DNA of 64,000 nt. Source: Persicaria tinctoria. Taxonomy: Eukaryota > Streptophyta > Magnoliopsida > Caryophyllales > Polygonaceae. The stretch is from positions 65,627,538 through 65,691,537 of the forward strand of contig JBANSL010000007.1 in assembly GCA_037127255.1 (NCBI GenBank), written 5' to 3'. Position numbers and translations under genes: made by a program. Numbering within the stretch: position 1 is the stretch's first letter; each line of letters opens with the position of its first letter. Positions 44,419 through 55,466 of the stretch are shown in pieces. A model generated the notes under the pieces. It had not been told where the DNA came from. It was given only the letters and a program-made list of their open reading frames with translations, and made no database searches.

Positions 44419-45702
44419 TGATAATGCATATTTCATATAGGCATTGTAGGTCTTTCTTATTGCTTTTAGGTATTGGTTTCGCTATGTTTTGAGTCTAGTT
44501 CCGTTTATCACTTGTGAAGTAGTCGAGTTTGGAATCTGTGCGTTTTCAGTGTTTATTCTGCAGAATTACATTCCGACCTTGGATGGCCTATGGAAAGAGC
44601 TTAAGAAGCATGTTTTAGAGCACATGGGATCTAAGGAAGAGCTAAGGAGGAGCAAGGATGCACGACATTGGAATTCGTTGAAGGAATATGAGGAACGTCG
44701 AGCACTGCAGGAACGGCGCTCGTCGCCCCTTGCACGACGCCCGTCGATGCCCGAGATCCCAAATACGCGGTTTTTGATCCGAAGAAAATTAATTTATATT
44801 ATTTCTAATTAATTCCTCTAGGGTTTTTGTCGACCCTTATAGACTCTGTTTAAGTTATTTTTAGTTTAGTTCCGCCGAGTGTGGTTACTGTGTGAAACTA
44901 TGAACACCATTATAGAGAGAGAGAGAGAGAGAGAGAGAATTGGCCTATGAGTTGCTAAACTCATAGTTTCGCCTATGATTCGAAGACATGGTTGTTTGGA
45001 ATGTGAGGATTTAAGTTTATTTAATTATTCATGTTCTTAGTTATCATCTTGTACTTAATTTATATTTGTGTTCCTTTCTATGCCTGATCAACATGTTAGG
45101 AATTGCATCTCTAGCAATGAATTTGTTGTTGTTTTCTCGATAGCAAACAAAGGTATTGATGATAGTGATGTCTCTTTGTCTTTATAGTGGATGATTTCAG
45201 CTGATCTATGTTGAGGATATTTGATTAGGATTGAGTTTGGTATGCACCTATCTGTCTTGGTCTTGATTACTTGAGTTCTTAATGCTATTCTTTAGTGACA
45301 TCGAATAAGATGAGTGAATCTCCGCGGATCTCTCAACTTTATTCAAGTAGACCTAATAATATGAATAATTGATAAATCAATCCGAGGACCATGAATTCCA
45401 ACCATTGTCAGAGAATTACAGGTGAAATGTTCTTTCTATGTTTATATCAATCTGTCTTTTGATTTGCAATTTAGTTACTTTTATATTTGCTATTTGTCTA
45501 AATGTTATTGTTTTTTCTTTAAAGAGTCTTGTCTAGAGTTATTGAATAGGAAATCACTTCTCCCTATGGGTTCAACACCAGACTTTCTTTCTTTACTAGT
45601 AGTTATTTGATTTATCAATTGTTTGATTGCCTAATCTGTTGGTTGTGTGTTTAAGTTTGGATTTTTATTACTAGTTTGGGAAGGGCGAAATTGCCAACGA
45701 CA
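44419..45702 (+). repeat. 3' LTR of Athila element G
   Basis: Starts TGATAATGCATATTTC. A GC-rich block with inverted pieces (GGCGCTCGTCGCC and neighbours) lies at about 44697-44755, and a (GA)n run at 44913-44937. The end near CCAACGACA at 45702 is approximate. Confidence 0.65.
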
Positions 45703-48700
45703 TTCGTCTCGCATCATGTCTCGAGGAGGTGACTTTGGAGATAGAGGATAGCCTTCGGACAAGTTATGGGAATGTCGTAGATTAGATCTTAGCCTCTTAT
45801 CTTGGGTCGAGTGTTGACTTATGTTTGACCTCGTGAGCTAGTGGTGAGTTAGTGGTCTTTAGTTGGGTGATGGTTATCTCCGTGATTGTTTTGCTTATGA
45901 TTAATCGCTCTGTGTAGATTCCGTGCTGAGGTGATGTGGATGGAGATTGATTCTCATGGCATATGTGCTAGTATGCTTGTTGTGATGTTCTCTGGTGCTT
46001 CAAAAGCAACTCACCTAGATTTAAAAGGATTGAGTGGTTTGAGAAAAGGGTTGATTTTTTATTTTGAAGGTTTTAGTCTCGGGTACGAGACTTGTTTTTA
46101 GAGGTGGATGCATATAAAGATCGGATTTTAAATAATTATTTAATAGCAAAAATTGGGATGTTTTAGAAAACCCATCCTCAAGCGAATTTCTATATTTAGA
46201 CAATCCTTTAAAAATATTTTTACACTAACTAAAATCCTATCTTGACGAGTCCTAACCCCATTATCAATCGGATTTCAAACAAAGAATTCTCGAGAGTTAT
46301 TTGAAATGAATTTAAACTTCGAGTCGGATTTTCGAAAATCAGATTTCGGGATAGAATGTCGGGACTCGGGATCAGATGAGTGAAAACCAAATTGTTCCCC
46401 ATAAAACCAAATTGTTCCCCACAAAACCAAATAATTAAGACTCGTCAAGTTAGGATTTCGGGATAAAATCCTAACTTGACGAGTCTTAATTATTTGGTCT
46501 TTTTCTCCATAAAACCCTGCAGAGCCAAATTGTTCCCCCTATTTAAAGAAGCCCAAATCCCCAAGATGAGTCACCTCTCCTAAAAATTTGAGCTCTCCAA
46601 AAACCCTAGCCACCTCTCTTTCTCTCTCTCTCTCTCTCATTCAAGTGAGACCCAAACCCTAAATCTCAAAACCTTCACTTTTAATCTCTTCAATCCATCT
46701 CATTCTCCGTCCACCACTTCTTTCTTGTTTCTCACCCATCAAAAAGCCCCAAAGCATCCTCCTAAAGACCTCATCTCATAAATCTAGCCCAAAATCGGAG
46801 CCGGAAGATGATTTCCATCAGCTCCTTTAGCAACCACGAGTTCATCTTTGCCGCTGCGAGCACGAGCCCAGAGGAAGAAAATCTCCTTTCGCGACCATAG
46901 GTTCTTCTTCACCACCACGGGATAGAAGCCCAGTTCCGTTTTTTGCTTGGTAAATCACCTCGTTCTCTTTCATTTTGGTTCCTTTCCGTTTTCTGTTTGT
47001 TCTCGCTTGTTCTTCGCTCTTTTCTCTACTTTCTAATGTCAAGAAACAACGGATCTAACACCTCTGAAAACTTATTTGAGCCTATTTCTTCCCCTTCCCC
47101 TGTTTTTGGGCAAGGTAAACTTCCCTTCTTCGTTTCTCTCATTTTGGATCTAAAACATCATAAAGGTACATTTTTAACCATAAGCCAGCCTTCCTAGGCC
47201 TTGACATAACCATATCTTGTTGAATCAGAGCCCGGAGGACCCTTTCCTTTTGAAATTTTTTAAAAAGCCTCAAGGAGGCTACATAATCTCTCTTCCGCTC
47301 TCCCCTCTAGTTCTCGTTTTAGTCTTTCATGGCTATTTAGGGTCGGAATCATCTTAGTATTGTTGTCAAACAAGTTTGGTTTAAAATGGATTTGAATCGA
47401 GGAAAAAACGAGCAAAATGTTTCGAATCTCGCTGGGGTGCATGTAACAATGGTCGCCGCGGCGAGTTAGAACACAACCAGAGGCAGGAAGGAGACGCCTC
47501 TCGCGACCTCGACCGCGGGTTTTGCTGCGTCAAAATCCACCCTTCACGGCTAGGGAGAGCTCCCTTCTTGCAGGACACCTGGTACGGGTTTTTGTGGCTA
47601 TGAATGACTCTCTCGTCGCCGCGAAAACCACCCCAGTAACTTGGTCGAGCTACTCCCTTACCCCTTTGGAATATTTTTTTGGTTTTTTATTTCGATCTTT
47701 TAAGTTGAATTTTGGTCCTACGTAGATGTTGGGAAACGAGGGTTTGAAATATTATACTAATAATTATTTTAATATTTAAAAAGAGATTTTGACAGAATTT
47801 GAAATATAGGTTTATCAAATTGAATATTTCGGAAATTTTTTGAAGGTTTCATTTCAAGTGTCGAGATTCTTTGACTTGATTACGATTAAATAATTGATGC
47901 TTGGTTTTGGAAAAGAGATTGGGCTTGAGTATTAATGGGACTTGACATCATCGGATGACGTTGCTTTTGACATTTTCTTGTATCGGAAAGGGTTGGAAAT
48001 GGTTTAACTCCTTCTTGTTTTTGAAAATGATTCGAACCATGGTTCGTTGTGTATGAGTGGTAGTATGGTAGCTTATTGTATTCTATGTAATCATTATAGG
48101 TGCTTGCTGATTGTTTGGATTTCGCTTTCGATATCTTTTTTGTTGTTCGGCTTTTCACGTAAGTTCCATTATGAACTTACTCGGACTGATTAGATAAAAC
48201 TTCCTACTTGTGGTCATATGACATACTAGGGGATGCATAACCATTGAAGCATGTCATGTAGTATCATGCTAGGACTTGCATACTTGAATGAGCATTTGGT
48301 TACTCTATGTGTTTGGAAAAGAGAATTGTCGTTATCTGTACGTCCTAGAGTCTTTGCTAGGGTAATAGGATGGGCCGTTCCCATCGGTCTTGTCCTCAAT
48401 CGAGTCTGTATCGAGTTGAGATTGCGGGCTCGACTCATCATATGAGCATGATGAGATGATGCTTGATTATTGATGCACATATATTGGATGATATTGCTAT
48501 GCTATAGCATCGTGCTGGCCAGGCTCCGGCATATCGGAAAGGGTGGTGGAGGTAGCAGAGGGATATACCACTTGGCATTCTCTGGGCAATTTATTTTATT
48601 TCGCATATTATATCCTGATAAGCATGACTTGCGTGTTTAAATTCCATTCTGCATTAGAAGCATCCTTATTATAGGAATATCGTATGTGTATGCCTTCTTG

Positions 48701-49178
48701 TGGGACCCAGAATGCGATCAGGCCTCGGTCTGATCCTTGCCCCTCACAATGTTTCTAGGTTTGTTTTAATTTGCAACTTTGCTTGTTTCGTGCTCCTATG
48801 GCGGGGAATTTCATGGGCGATTGCGAATAATGGACTAACCCTGCTAATATGGGATTAAGAACATTTATTATTATGTTTTCGTGGTTTCGATTTTGACCCA
48901 GCCTAGCCGTGGAAAGTGAATTTCCACGGCTAATATGGACTAACCCTGCTAATATGGACTAACCCTTTCCATTCAAAATGAATTTCCGCAACTTAGTCAT
49001 TAGGACATGTTAAGGGTACCCAACAACCCTTTGATTGTTTTGGGATTCGAAATCCCCACTTTAAATACTAATAATTTGAGGTTTGAAACCTCAACCCGTA
49101 CATGGATTGCAAGATCCGAACGAAGGTATCCAACCTTCGAAACGTAACTCGAATATTTATATTCGGGTTGTTCTACTT
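45703..49178 (+). repeat. Chromovirus-type LTR sequence (solo LTR or fragment)
   Basis: No coding DNA. Its last 1.2 kb aligns with the reverse complement of 11592-12841, and the end (CGAAACGTAACTCGAATATT, then ATATTCGGGTTGTT) resembles the Tekay-type end of that copy. A CT-rich leader at 46560-46760 with (CT)n at 46617-46639 is typical for such LTRs. The left boundary is not determined; the piece 45703-46020 is unassigned. A 33-bp perfect palindrome lies at 46426-46498. Confidence 0.55.
46426..46498. repeat. Perfect 33-bp inverted repeat with 7-base loop
   Basis: Arms 46426-46458 and 46466-46498 (ACCAAATAATTAAGACTCGT... and its complement) pair fully; loop CGGGATA. A diverged single arm, CTTGACGAGTCCTAACCCC, occurs near 46242. 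Confidence 0.9.
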
Positions 49179-49639
49179 TTGATTATGTTTAGGGCACCAA
49201 GAAAAACCATTATTGCACTTATAGATTCATGCATACATTCTTAACGCAAACAGAAGCTCTTAGATAGGAACATGAGCCAGAGAACAAGGTATCACCAAGA
49301 AAAAAAATCAAAATAAAACAATGATTTTATCCAACTTGCATAAGGTTTCAGACATGATTTTCTATTGGCCTTCACTCAGAAAGCCTTTCCAACAACCACA
49401 TAAAGGTTTCAGTCGGCTTTGTAAACACTTCAAATTCATCCTATATGGTTGCAATAGCTTTTGCATCTTCCTCATGAATCATGGTTTCAGATTTAGACGT
49501 GGTGACAGAATCCACATTGTTCAACTGTTGCGAAGGATTCTTCTTGAACTGCAAATTGGCCAACTATATTCGAACTCCAAAACGGCTCTCAGATCCCAAA
49601 TTCTTCTTCTTAGAGTGGAGGATAGAACCTTCGATTCAT
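49179..49639. other. Unassigned DNA left of the calmodulin-like remnant
   Basis: Apart from the calmodulin-like fragment to the right, no repeat or gene is recognised. Possibly flanking or intron DNA of the former gene. Confidence 0.3.
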
Positions 49640-49870
49640 GCAGCTAAAAGCATTGGATCATGTGGCCATCAACATCAACGATTTTGATCATTTGATGCAA
49701 TCGTGGACGGTGCAGGGCTCGCCGACCCTTGTCTGGACCTTGCGCAACTCGACCTCTGAGATGAGGTCGATGTTGTTCTTGTCGCACAATTTGAATTCGT
49801 CGCAGATCTCCTTGAGGTCGGTTTCATCGCCTTCATCCTTCTAGGAGCGACCTCGCCAGCGGAGCCGTCA
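49640..49870 (-). pseudogene. Calmodulin-like (EF-hand) gene fragment
   Basis: On the minus strand one frame reads GDETDLKEICDEFKLCDKNN, followed by IDLISEVELRKV and, in a shifted frame after about 49693, MIKIVDVDGH. This follows the pattern of plant calmodulin-like proteins: an acidic linker, helix, EF-hand loop beginning DKNN, EELR-type exit helix, a Cys-containing helix, then a second loop beginning DVDG. The first loop has lost several calcium ligands, and a stop and a frameshift separate the loops. It is the only host-gene relic seen in the window. The assignment rests on pattern recognition only. Confidence 0.5.
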
Positions 49871-51240
49871 AATCCAAGAATGGGGGAAACTAGAGGAGGG
49901 GCAAAATCATCCAGGAGAGCAAGGACCAATCGTTGAACATCACATATCATCACCACCACCATTACGCCAAAGCTCGACCGGAGATGGCGATCTAGAACCA
50001 TCACAAATCCGGAGCAAGGACATGTCGCCGACGCCATACATCCAAAAGTTGGGTATCCAGCGTGGTGTGGTTGTGTGAGCCTCTCCCGGGCTTCTTTGTG
50101 CAGCCGCTTGTTAAAGAAGATGAAGCATTCGAGGGTTCAACTGATTGAAAAGAGGAATATGGGAAGTTTAATTAGTACAAAGGGTAAACTTGGTATTATA
50201 AAAAAAATGGACATTTAGAAAAATGGAGATTAGGGTGGACCTACATTTAACAAAGGAGGGATATGAAAATGGAGATTTCACCAAATTACTTCTATATGCT
50301 AAAGATAGATTTTATCATATTTTTATCCAACACCACTCAGTCAATATAGCAAGATATGCTCAAGATAATATTTTACTCAATTTTTTTAGATATAGATATA
50401 TTTTTATAAGATTTTACCCAATTTTTTTTATATATATAGATATATTACATTCCACCTTTTTTTATTTATGGCTAATTAAAAAAAATTACTACGATATATT
50501 CATACATTAAATAATATTCAGAGTATTGCCTAGATATTTATATTTATCATCAATAAGATATTTTACTTTTTGACATGTTTTTGTCCTCTATTCATAATAG
50601 TCACTAATGCATTGAATATAGTATTATATTCAATGTACCAGTACTACATATCAATGTGTTTAATACCTTATCTTTTGATACAAATAATTTGGCAATACAT
50701 TGAATTAAATCTTCTTGACAAAGTTTTTTTATCATCCATTCATAATAGTGATTAGTATTGTATTATGAATGGATGATTAAAAAAACTTGTCTAGATGTCA
50801 TAATTCAAAGTATTGCCAAATTATTTACATCTTACAAATGACAATGTATTTAATATATTAATTGCTATAATGTGAATAAATCATAAATTGTCAAGAATTC
50901 AAAATTTAAACTATTGTCAAATCTTTGATATACTATAATAAATATTAATACATTCAACACATTAATTGTTATTTTAGTAATATATGAAAAATTATAAATA
51001 AATTGTAATTAAATTTATTGTAAAATTACGGCATCTACAATAAATATATCCAAGGTTTCTTCATTTAACATTTTCATATTAAAATTTATGAAATTTGAAT
51101 TGTGGGGATATTTTGGTATATGTAATAAAATTGACCAAAAATGAGATATATAAAAAAATTCTCATAGTAAGGATTTACTATTAACAACAAACCTTCTATT
51201 AGAAGAAAATAAATAGCCTCAGAATGAGATTATATTTGAC
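49871..51240. other. AT-rich DNA with diverged inverted and direct repeats
   Basis: No gene. At 50709-50795 an inverted repeat is visible: TTATCATCCATTCATAAT and its complement ATTATGAATGGATGATTAA. Around 50560-51000 short repeats (TTCAAAGTATTG, CATTAATTG) resemble the array at 57.4-59.3 kb. Confidence 0.45.
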
Positions 51241-51242
51241 AA

Positions 51243-51656
51243 ATTTATGTAAAGAGGACGTTATTCATGGCATTTCATCAACTTATAGCCTTTATGCGTT
51301 AAGTTGATGGAATAAGTTGATGGAATGCCATGAACACGTCCTATTTACGTAAATCTTCCTTCAGAATGCCACAAATTGTATCGAAGTAAGAATCTATTTG
51401 TTAAAATTTCGTAAAGGGGTCGCTATTCATGGCATTTCATCAATTTCTAGTCTTTGAACATTTCATTGATGAAATGCCATGAATACATCCTATTTACGAT
51501 AAATTTTTCTTCAAAAAGTACAAATTGTATCGAAATTAGAATGTGTTTGAAAAATTTTCGTAAAGAGGACGTTATTCATGGCATTTCATCAAATTGTAGC
51601 CTCTAGACATTTACTTGATAAAATGTCATGAACAAGTCCCATTTACGAGAACATAA
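51243..51656. repeat. Three tandem hairpin repeats (about 150-160 bp period)
   Basis: Each unit has TTATTCATGGCATTTCATCA (51261, 51422, 51572) and a downstream inverted partner ending CCATGAA...CCTATTTACG, separated by spacers containing ACAAATTGTATCGAA. Arms in the first unit are about 40 bases with a few mismatches. Confidence 0.75.
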
Positions 51657-51701
51657 TCTCTATTGGTGGACAAATTTCACCCCATTCCTTAGTCTTCACA
51701 A

Positions 51702-51732
<31 letters not shown>

Positions 51733-53124
51733 GAGTGAGGGGGGGGGGCATGATATGTAACAAAAAAGACATATTGTAAAGTTGAAGACTCAACTCAATT
51801 TATAGAGGCTTTGAGGGGCAATATGGTAATATGGGTTAAATAAATTGAAGTCATTTTGCATAAAACCAACATTATTTAAAAAAAAATTGTATTTAGGCAC
51901 CCTTTATTTATATTTTGTTTGTCCAATACCATTTACCTTGTAAAAATAAAAGAATATGATATGGAATGTCTAAATATCTCTTGCGAATATATTTTAACAT
52001 GCATAGTATAGATTATGATGAGTATATATATTGGAAATCTTATGCATTTTTTTTTAATTATACATTAAAATAAGGTAAACTATTAATGGTTGATATGTTT
52101 TAACAAAAACAAAACAGGGATAAAACTGTTTAAATATAGTTTGAAAATCAATGGATCATATTCTTTTTTTTATATAAACAAAAATCTATTTTCCCACTTA
52201 AAGTTGTTAGAATTAGAGAGAATTGAATGACAACATTACTCTGAAGTTAAGAATGAACATAAAACCACACATAATGCATAACCATATTCAATATTATAAA
52301 AGTTGTATTGCAATAAAATAATTTACAATACAATAAATTATTTTTTAAGAGAAAGAATTTTAAACCAAATGAAAATCTATTCTACACATTTCTTTAAGAA
52401 GAATTATTAATGTGATCTAAGAACCATGATGTAGATGACAGTACAATATGCATGTTAGCTATATTGGTTGTGGGAAAACCTGTGCGTACTTGAGAGAGAA
52501 ATTATATTTCATAGGGTTGTGACATTCATTTAGATCATTTTTGTCGAATCATTCTAAAAAAATGTTCTTTAAGACCAGTCTTTAAAGCATAAGGAAATTT
52601 GGACAAATTTGAACTACCACTTTGAAGAGTTACTCTCGCCTCTTCCCAATGGAGAACTTAAACATGCAACAACCATTATAGGTGTCTCTTGGCCTATTTT
52701 TATTCTTTAATGTAGCCTTTATTTTACCTATAAAAGGCATGCATGTCTCCTTTGAAAATCAGCTTAGATATTAAGAATTTTTTAAAATGTGTATGTTTTG
52801 TTGATTTTATCAGATGCTATTTTAACACTCCATTTTGGATTGAGAACCCAAAAATCGACTTTTTCATGTAACTGTTTTGAGTTAAATGATCATTGTTAGA
52901 GTTGTTCAAACGAAGGTTTGATTGCTCGGCAGTGACATGCCGATTAGTGAAAGGGTGAGTTTTATGAATCTATGAGTGAGATGCTCATATATTTAGCCAT
53001 CCATATCATATGAATCCAGATCATAAATGAAAAGTATATTCAAAAGGAAAATATTAGAAACCGCTACAATAATCTTACTTCTTGGCAATTCGGTTGACTA
53101 CTCTCCTTAAGAAAAAAATTTGAA
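51657..53124. other. AT-rich DNA without recognised gene
   Basis: (GA)n at 51713-51733 and a G run at 51740-51748. Otherwise nothing supported. Confidence 0.5.
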
Positions 53125-54422
53125 CAAGGTCTCCTTTGGTTAATTGGAAACAAAATAGCATAAATGTTTGGTCGCACCCCTAGGTCCCAAATCAAGATCT
53201 TGAACAAGTTAGAGGGAACGACCATGATCCGGAAATGAAAGTATCCCAGCTTTTTAACTCACAAAAATGTTGGAACACTCTACTAGTAAATATCCTCTTT
53301 CCCCCAGAAGTCTGTTGTAAAATTCTAAATATACAAATCCCAAATTGGGAGACAAAAAACAAACTTATCTAGAAGCTTGACCCAAGTGAAAACTTCACTA
53401 CGAAATCGGTCAAATGCATGACAAACAACGTAACTCAAATCTCAAAAGATCTTAACTGGATTTGGAAGTTAAATCTACCCCCTAGAATAAGAAGATTTAT
53501 GTGGAAAATAATGGTAGATGGTCTTCCTACCACTCAAAGGCCTAATAAATATGTTAACCGAGTTTCCAGCCAGTGTAGTCTTTGTAATCAAGCGAAAGAT
53601 GATGCGGAACACTTAATGAGAAGCTGTCTATTCACTAGGAATATAAATGCCCATTTTGAGCTACAAATAGGAAAATACTTCCAACATATGAATATAAAGG
53701 AATCTCACCCTCTTAATATAGATGAAATCCGACTTGGAAATAAGAATTTCGAGGAACTAGTCTTCATTTGGCCAACTATTTGGGAAATCAGAAATGAAGT
53801 TATCTTTAGAAATAAATCTCCGGCGCCAATAGAAAATATCATTCGAAGAATTATTGAAAACATCAATTATTGGTCCCAAATTGAAAAAGATAATTATAGG
53901 AATAAAGCAACAAACAGGAGAATTAAAGCTAAATGGATCAGACCATCAGGGGTTGTCTACAAAATCAATATGGATGGTTATGTTAATCCCATAGACGCTT
54001 GCCATGTGGAAGGGGTTACTCAGGACTCCCGAGGCCATATCATTGACATGTTTTACAAGGAAACTGTCAAAGCCTCAGTAATTCAAATAGAAGTTATCGC
54101 TATTCAGACAGGTATGGAGCAAACAATTAGGAAAGGACTTCGAAGGGTAATAATAGAAGGGGACAATCTACATGTTATCAAAGACATCACAAGCAGCAAT
54201 AATGCCAGATGGGAGATTATACATCACATTGAAACGATCAAGCAACTGGAATCTTCTTTTGTCCTTGTTGAATACAGACACTGCTACCGAGAAGCCAATC
54301 AAGTAGCCGACTATATAGCTCGGAAGGGTATTATTAGTAATAGCACTAATATCCATTTTAACATGGAACTTTGTACCATCATCCTTAAGGATGATCAAGG
54401 AGCCAGATTACAGCTTATGTAA
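53125..54422 (+). pseudogene. LINE (L1-type) ORF2 C-terminal part with RNase H domain
   Basis: From about 53125 (LLWLIGN, then after a one-base shift NSINVWSHP) the reading frame runs to 54422 with TAG codons at 53184 and 53370, both where Trp is expected. From 53418 334 codons are open: WKLNLPPRIRRFMWKIM and CSLCN...DAEHLMRSCLF are the zinc-binding RT-associated domain (zf-RVT type), then an RNase H domain (RVT_3 type) with NMDG, IQIEVIAIQTG, EGDNLHV and ANQVADYIAR, so all four acidic positions are present. Endonuclease and RT are missing to the left. It could also be a host-annotated 'ribonuclease H-like' relic. The plain ORF lacks its N terminus and is not functional. Confidence 0.8.
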
Positions 54423-54796
54423 TTGCTCCTAATTCTGGCCTACTGTAAAAAAAACTAAAAAAATATCATATTTTTATTTTTGAATAAACCTATATAATTC
54501 CCATAAAAGAGTTGTGTGCGTTGAGTTTTGTTTTGTGCTTGATTGAAGCTTCAAACTTGTTTAATTGATCCCTCGATCGGGTAGCATCAATTATTGTTGG
54601 CAATATTTGTTTTCTTTCATAAGGTTACAAATGGTTCAAAAATGAGAATCTAATTAATAAATTCTCATAAAAGGACATTGTTTTTATATGTCGTCAATTT
54701 ATAACATTTAGACATATAAGTGGTAAAATGACATTAGCACGACATATTTATGATACCATAAAATCTAATTCCCATAAAAGAGTTGTGTGCGTTGAG
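54423..54796 (+). other. LINE 3' tail and a 31-bp direct repeat flanking 240 bp
   Basis: The LINE frame is followed by an A-rich tail (TGTAAAAAAAACTAAAAAAA at 54445). TAATTCCCATAAAAGAGTTG (31 bp in all) lies at 54495-54525 and again, identical, at 54766-54796. The DNA between contains a hairpin-like stretch related to the units at 51.2-51.7 kb. Confidence 0.5.
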
Positions 54797-55320
54797 ATGA
54801 AGGCGGCGATGGCCACGGGAAGGGAAGGTTGTGATGGCGGTGGTCGATTGAGGCTCCCCGTTCAGATCTGCCACCATGAAGAGGGAGATGAAGGCAGTGA
54901 CGGCCACGGGAAGGGAAGGTTGTGATGGCGGTGGTCGATTGAGGCTCGGAGGGCGGATGTACTGCAACAAGGAGAAAGAGAGAGAGACGGAGAGGACGAT
55001 TTGACAAAGGACGGTGTAGGCAGTGACGACCGTCGTCCTCCGTCTCCCGTCCAGATCTGCCACCACGAAGAGAGAGATGAAGGCAGCGACGGCCACTGGA
55101 AGGGAAGGTTGTGATGGCGGTGGTCGATTGAGGCTCGGAGGGCGGATGTACTGCAACAAGGAGAAAGAGAGAGGATGGAGAGAGGTGAAGGCGGCGACGG
55201 ACACGACGGCGGCGATGTCCACGGAGGCGGCGACGGTGGGGGATTTGAACGAAGGTGGAGACCGGAGGGTTGGGCAGGATTGTGTTTTTGGGGATGGGAG
55301 GATCCCCCAACTTTTGGAGG
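54797..55320 (-). repeat. GC-rich tandem repeat region with open minus frames
   Basis: GACGGCCACGGGAAGGGAAG-type units followed by GTTGTGATGGCGGTGGTCGA recur near 54800, 54890 and 55080, partly with an added GGCTCGGAGGGCGGATGTAC block. A 220-codon minus frame (54734-55396) is open through it with repeats of RPPSLNRPPPSQPSLPVAV, but composition and repetition make it doubtful as a gene. Confidence 0.45.
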
Positions 55321-55466
55321 GGGGTGAAATTGGGCTAGAAAATGGGAATGGATGATTACCGGTAATCATTTCGATTACCAATTTTGAGCATGCCAAACAT
55401 TAAAAACGGGAATCGTCCATTCCGATTACCGATTTTTTATTCCCAGGAATCATACCAAACAGGCCC
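55321..55466. repeat. Likely end of a DNA transposon
   Basis: GATTACCGGTAATCATTTCG and ATACCAAACAGGCCCTAG at 55449-55466. The terminal wording, read on the minus strand as CTAGGGCCTGTTTGGTAT, is common at hAT or Harbinger-type ends. The partner end was not found. Confidence 0.35.

Noticed and set aside
49321..49647. Plus-strand frame of 108 codons next to the calmodulin-like fragment
   Set aside because: No recognisable domain, and the minus strand carries the supported EF-hand pattern in the overlapping part.
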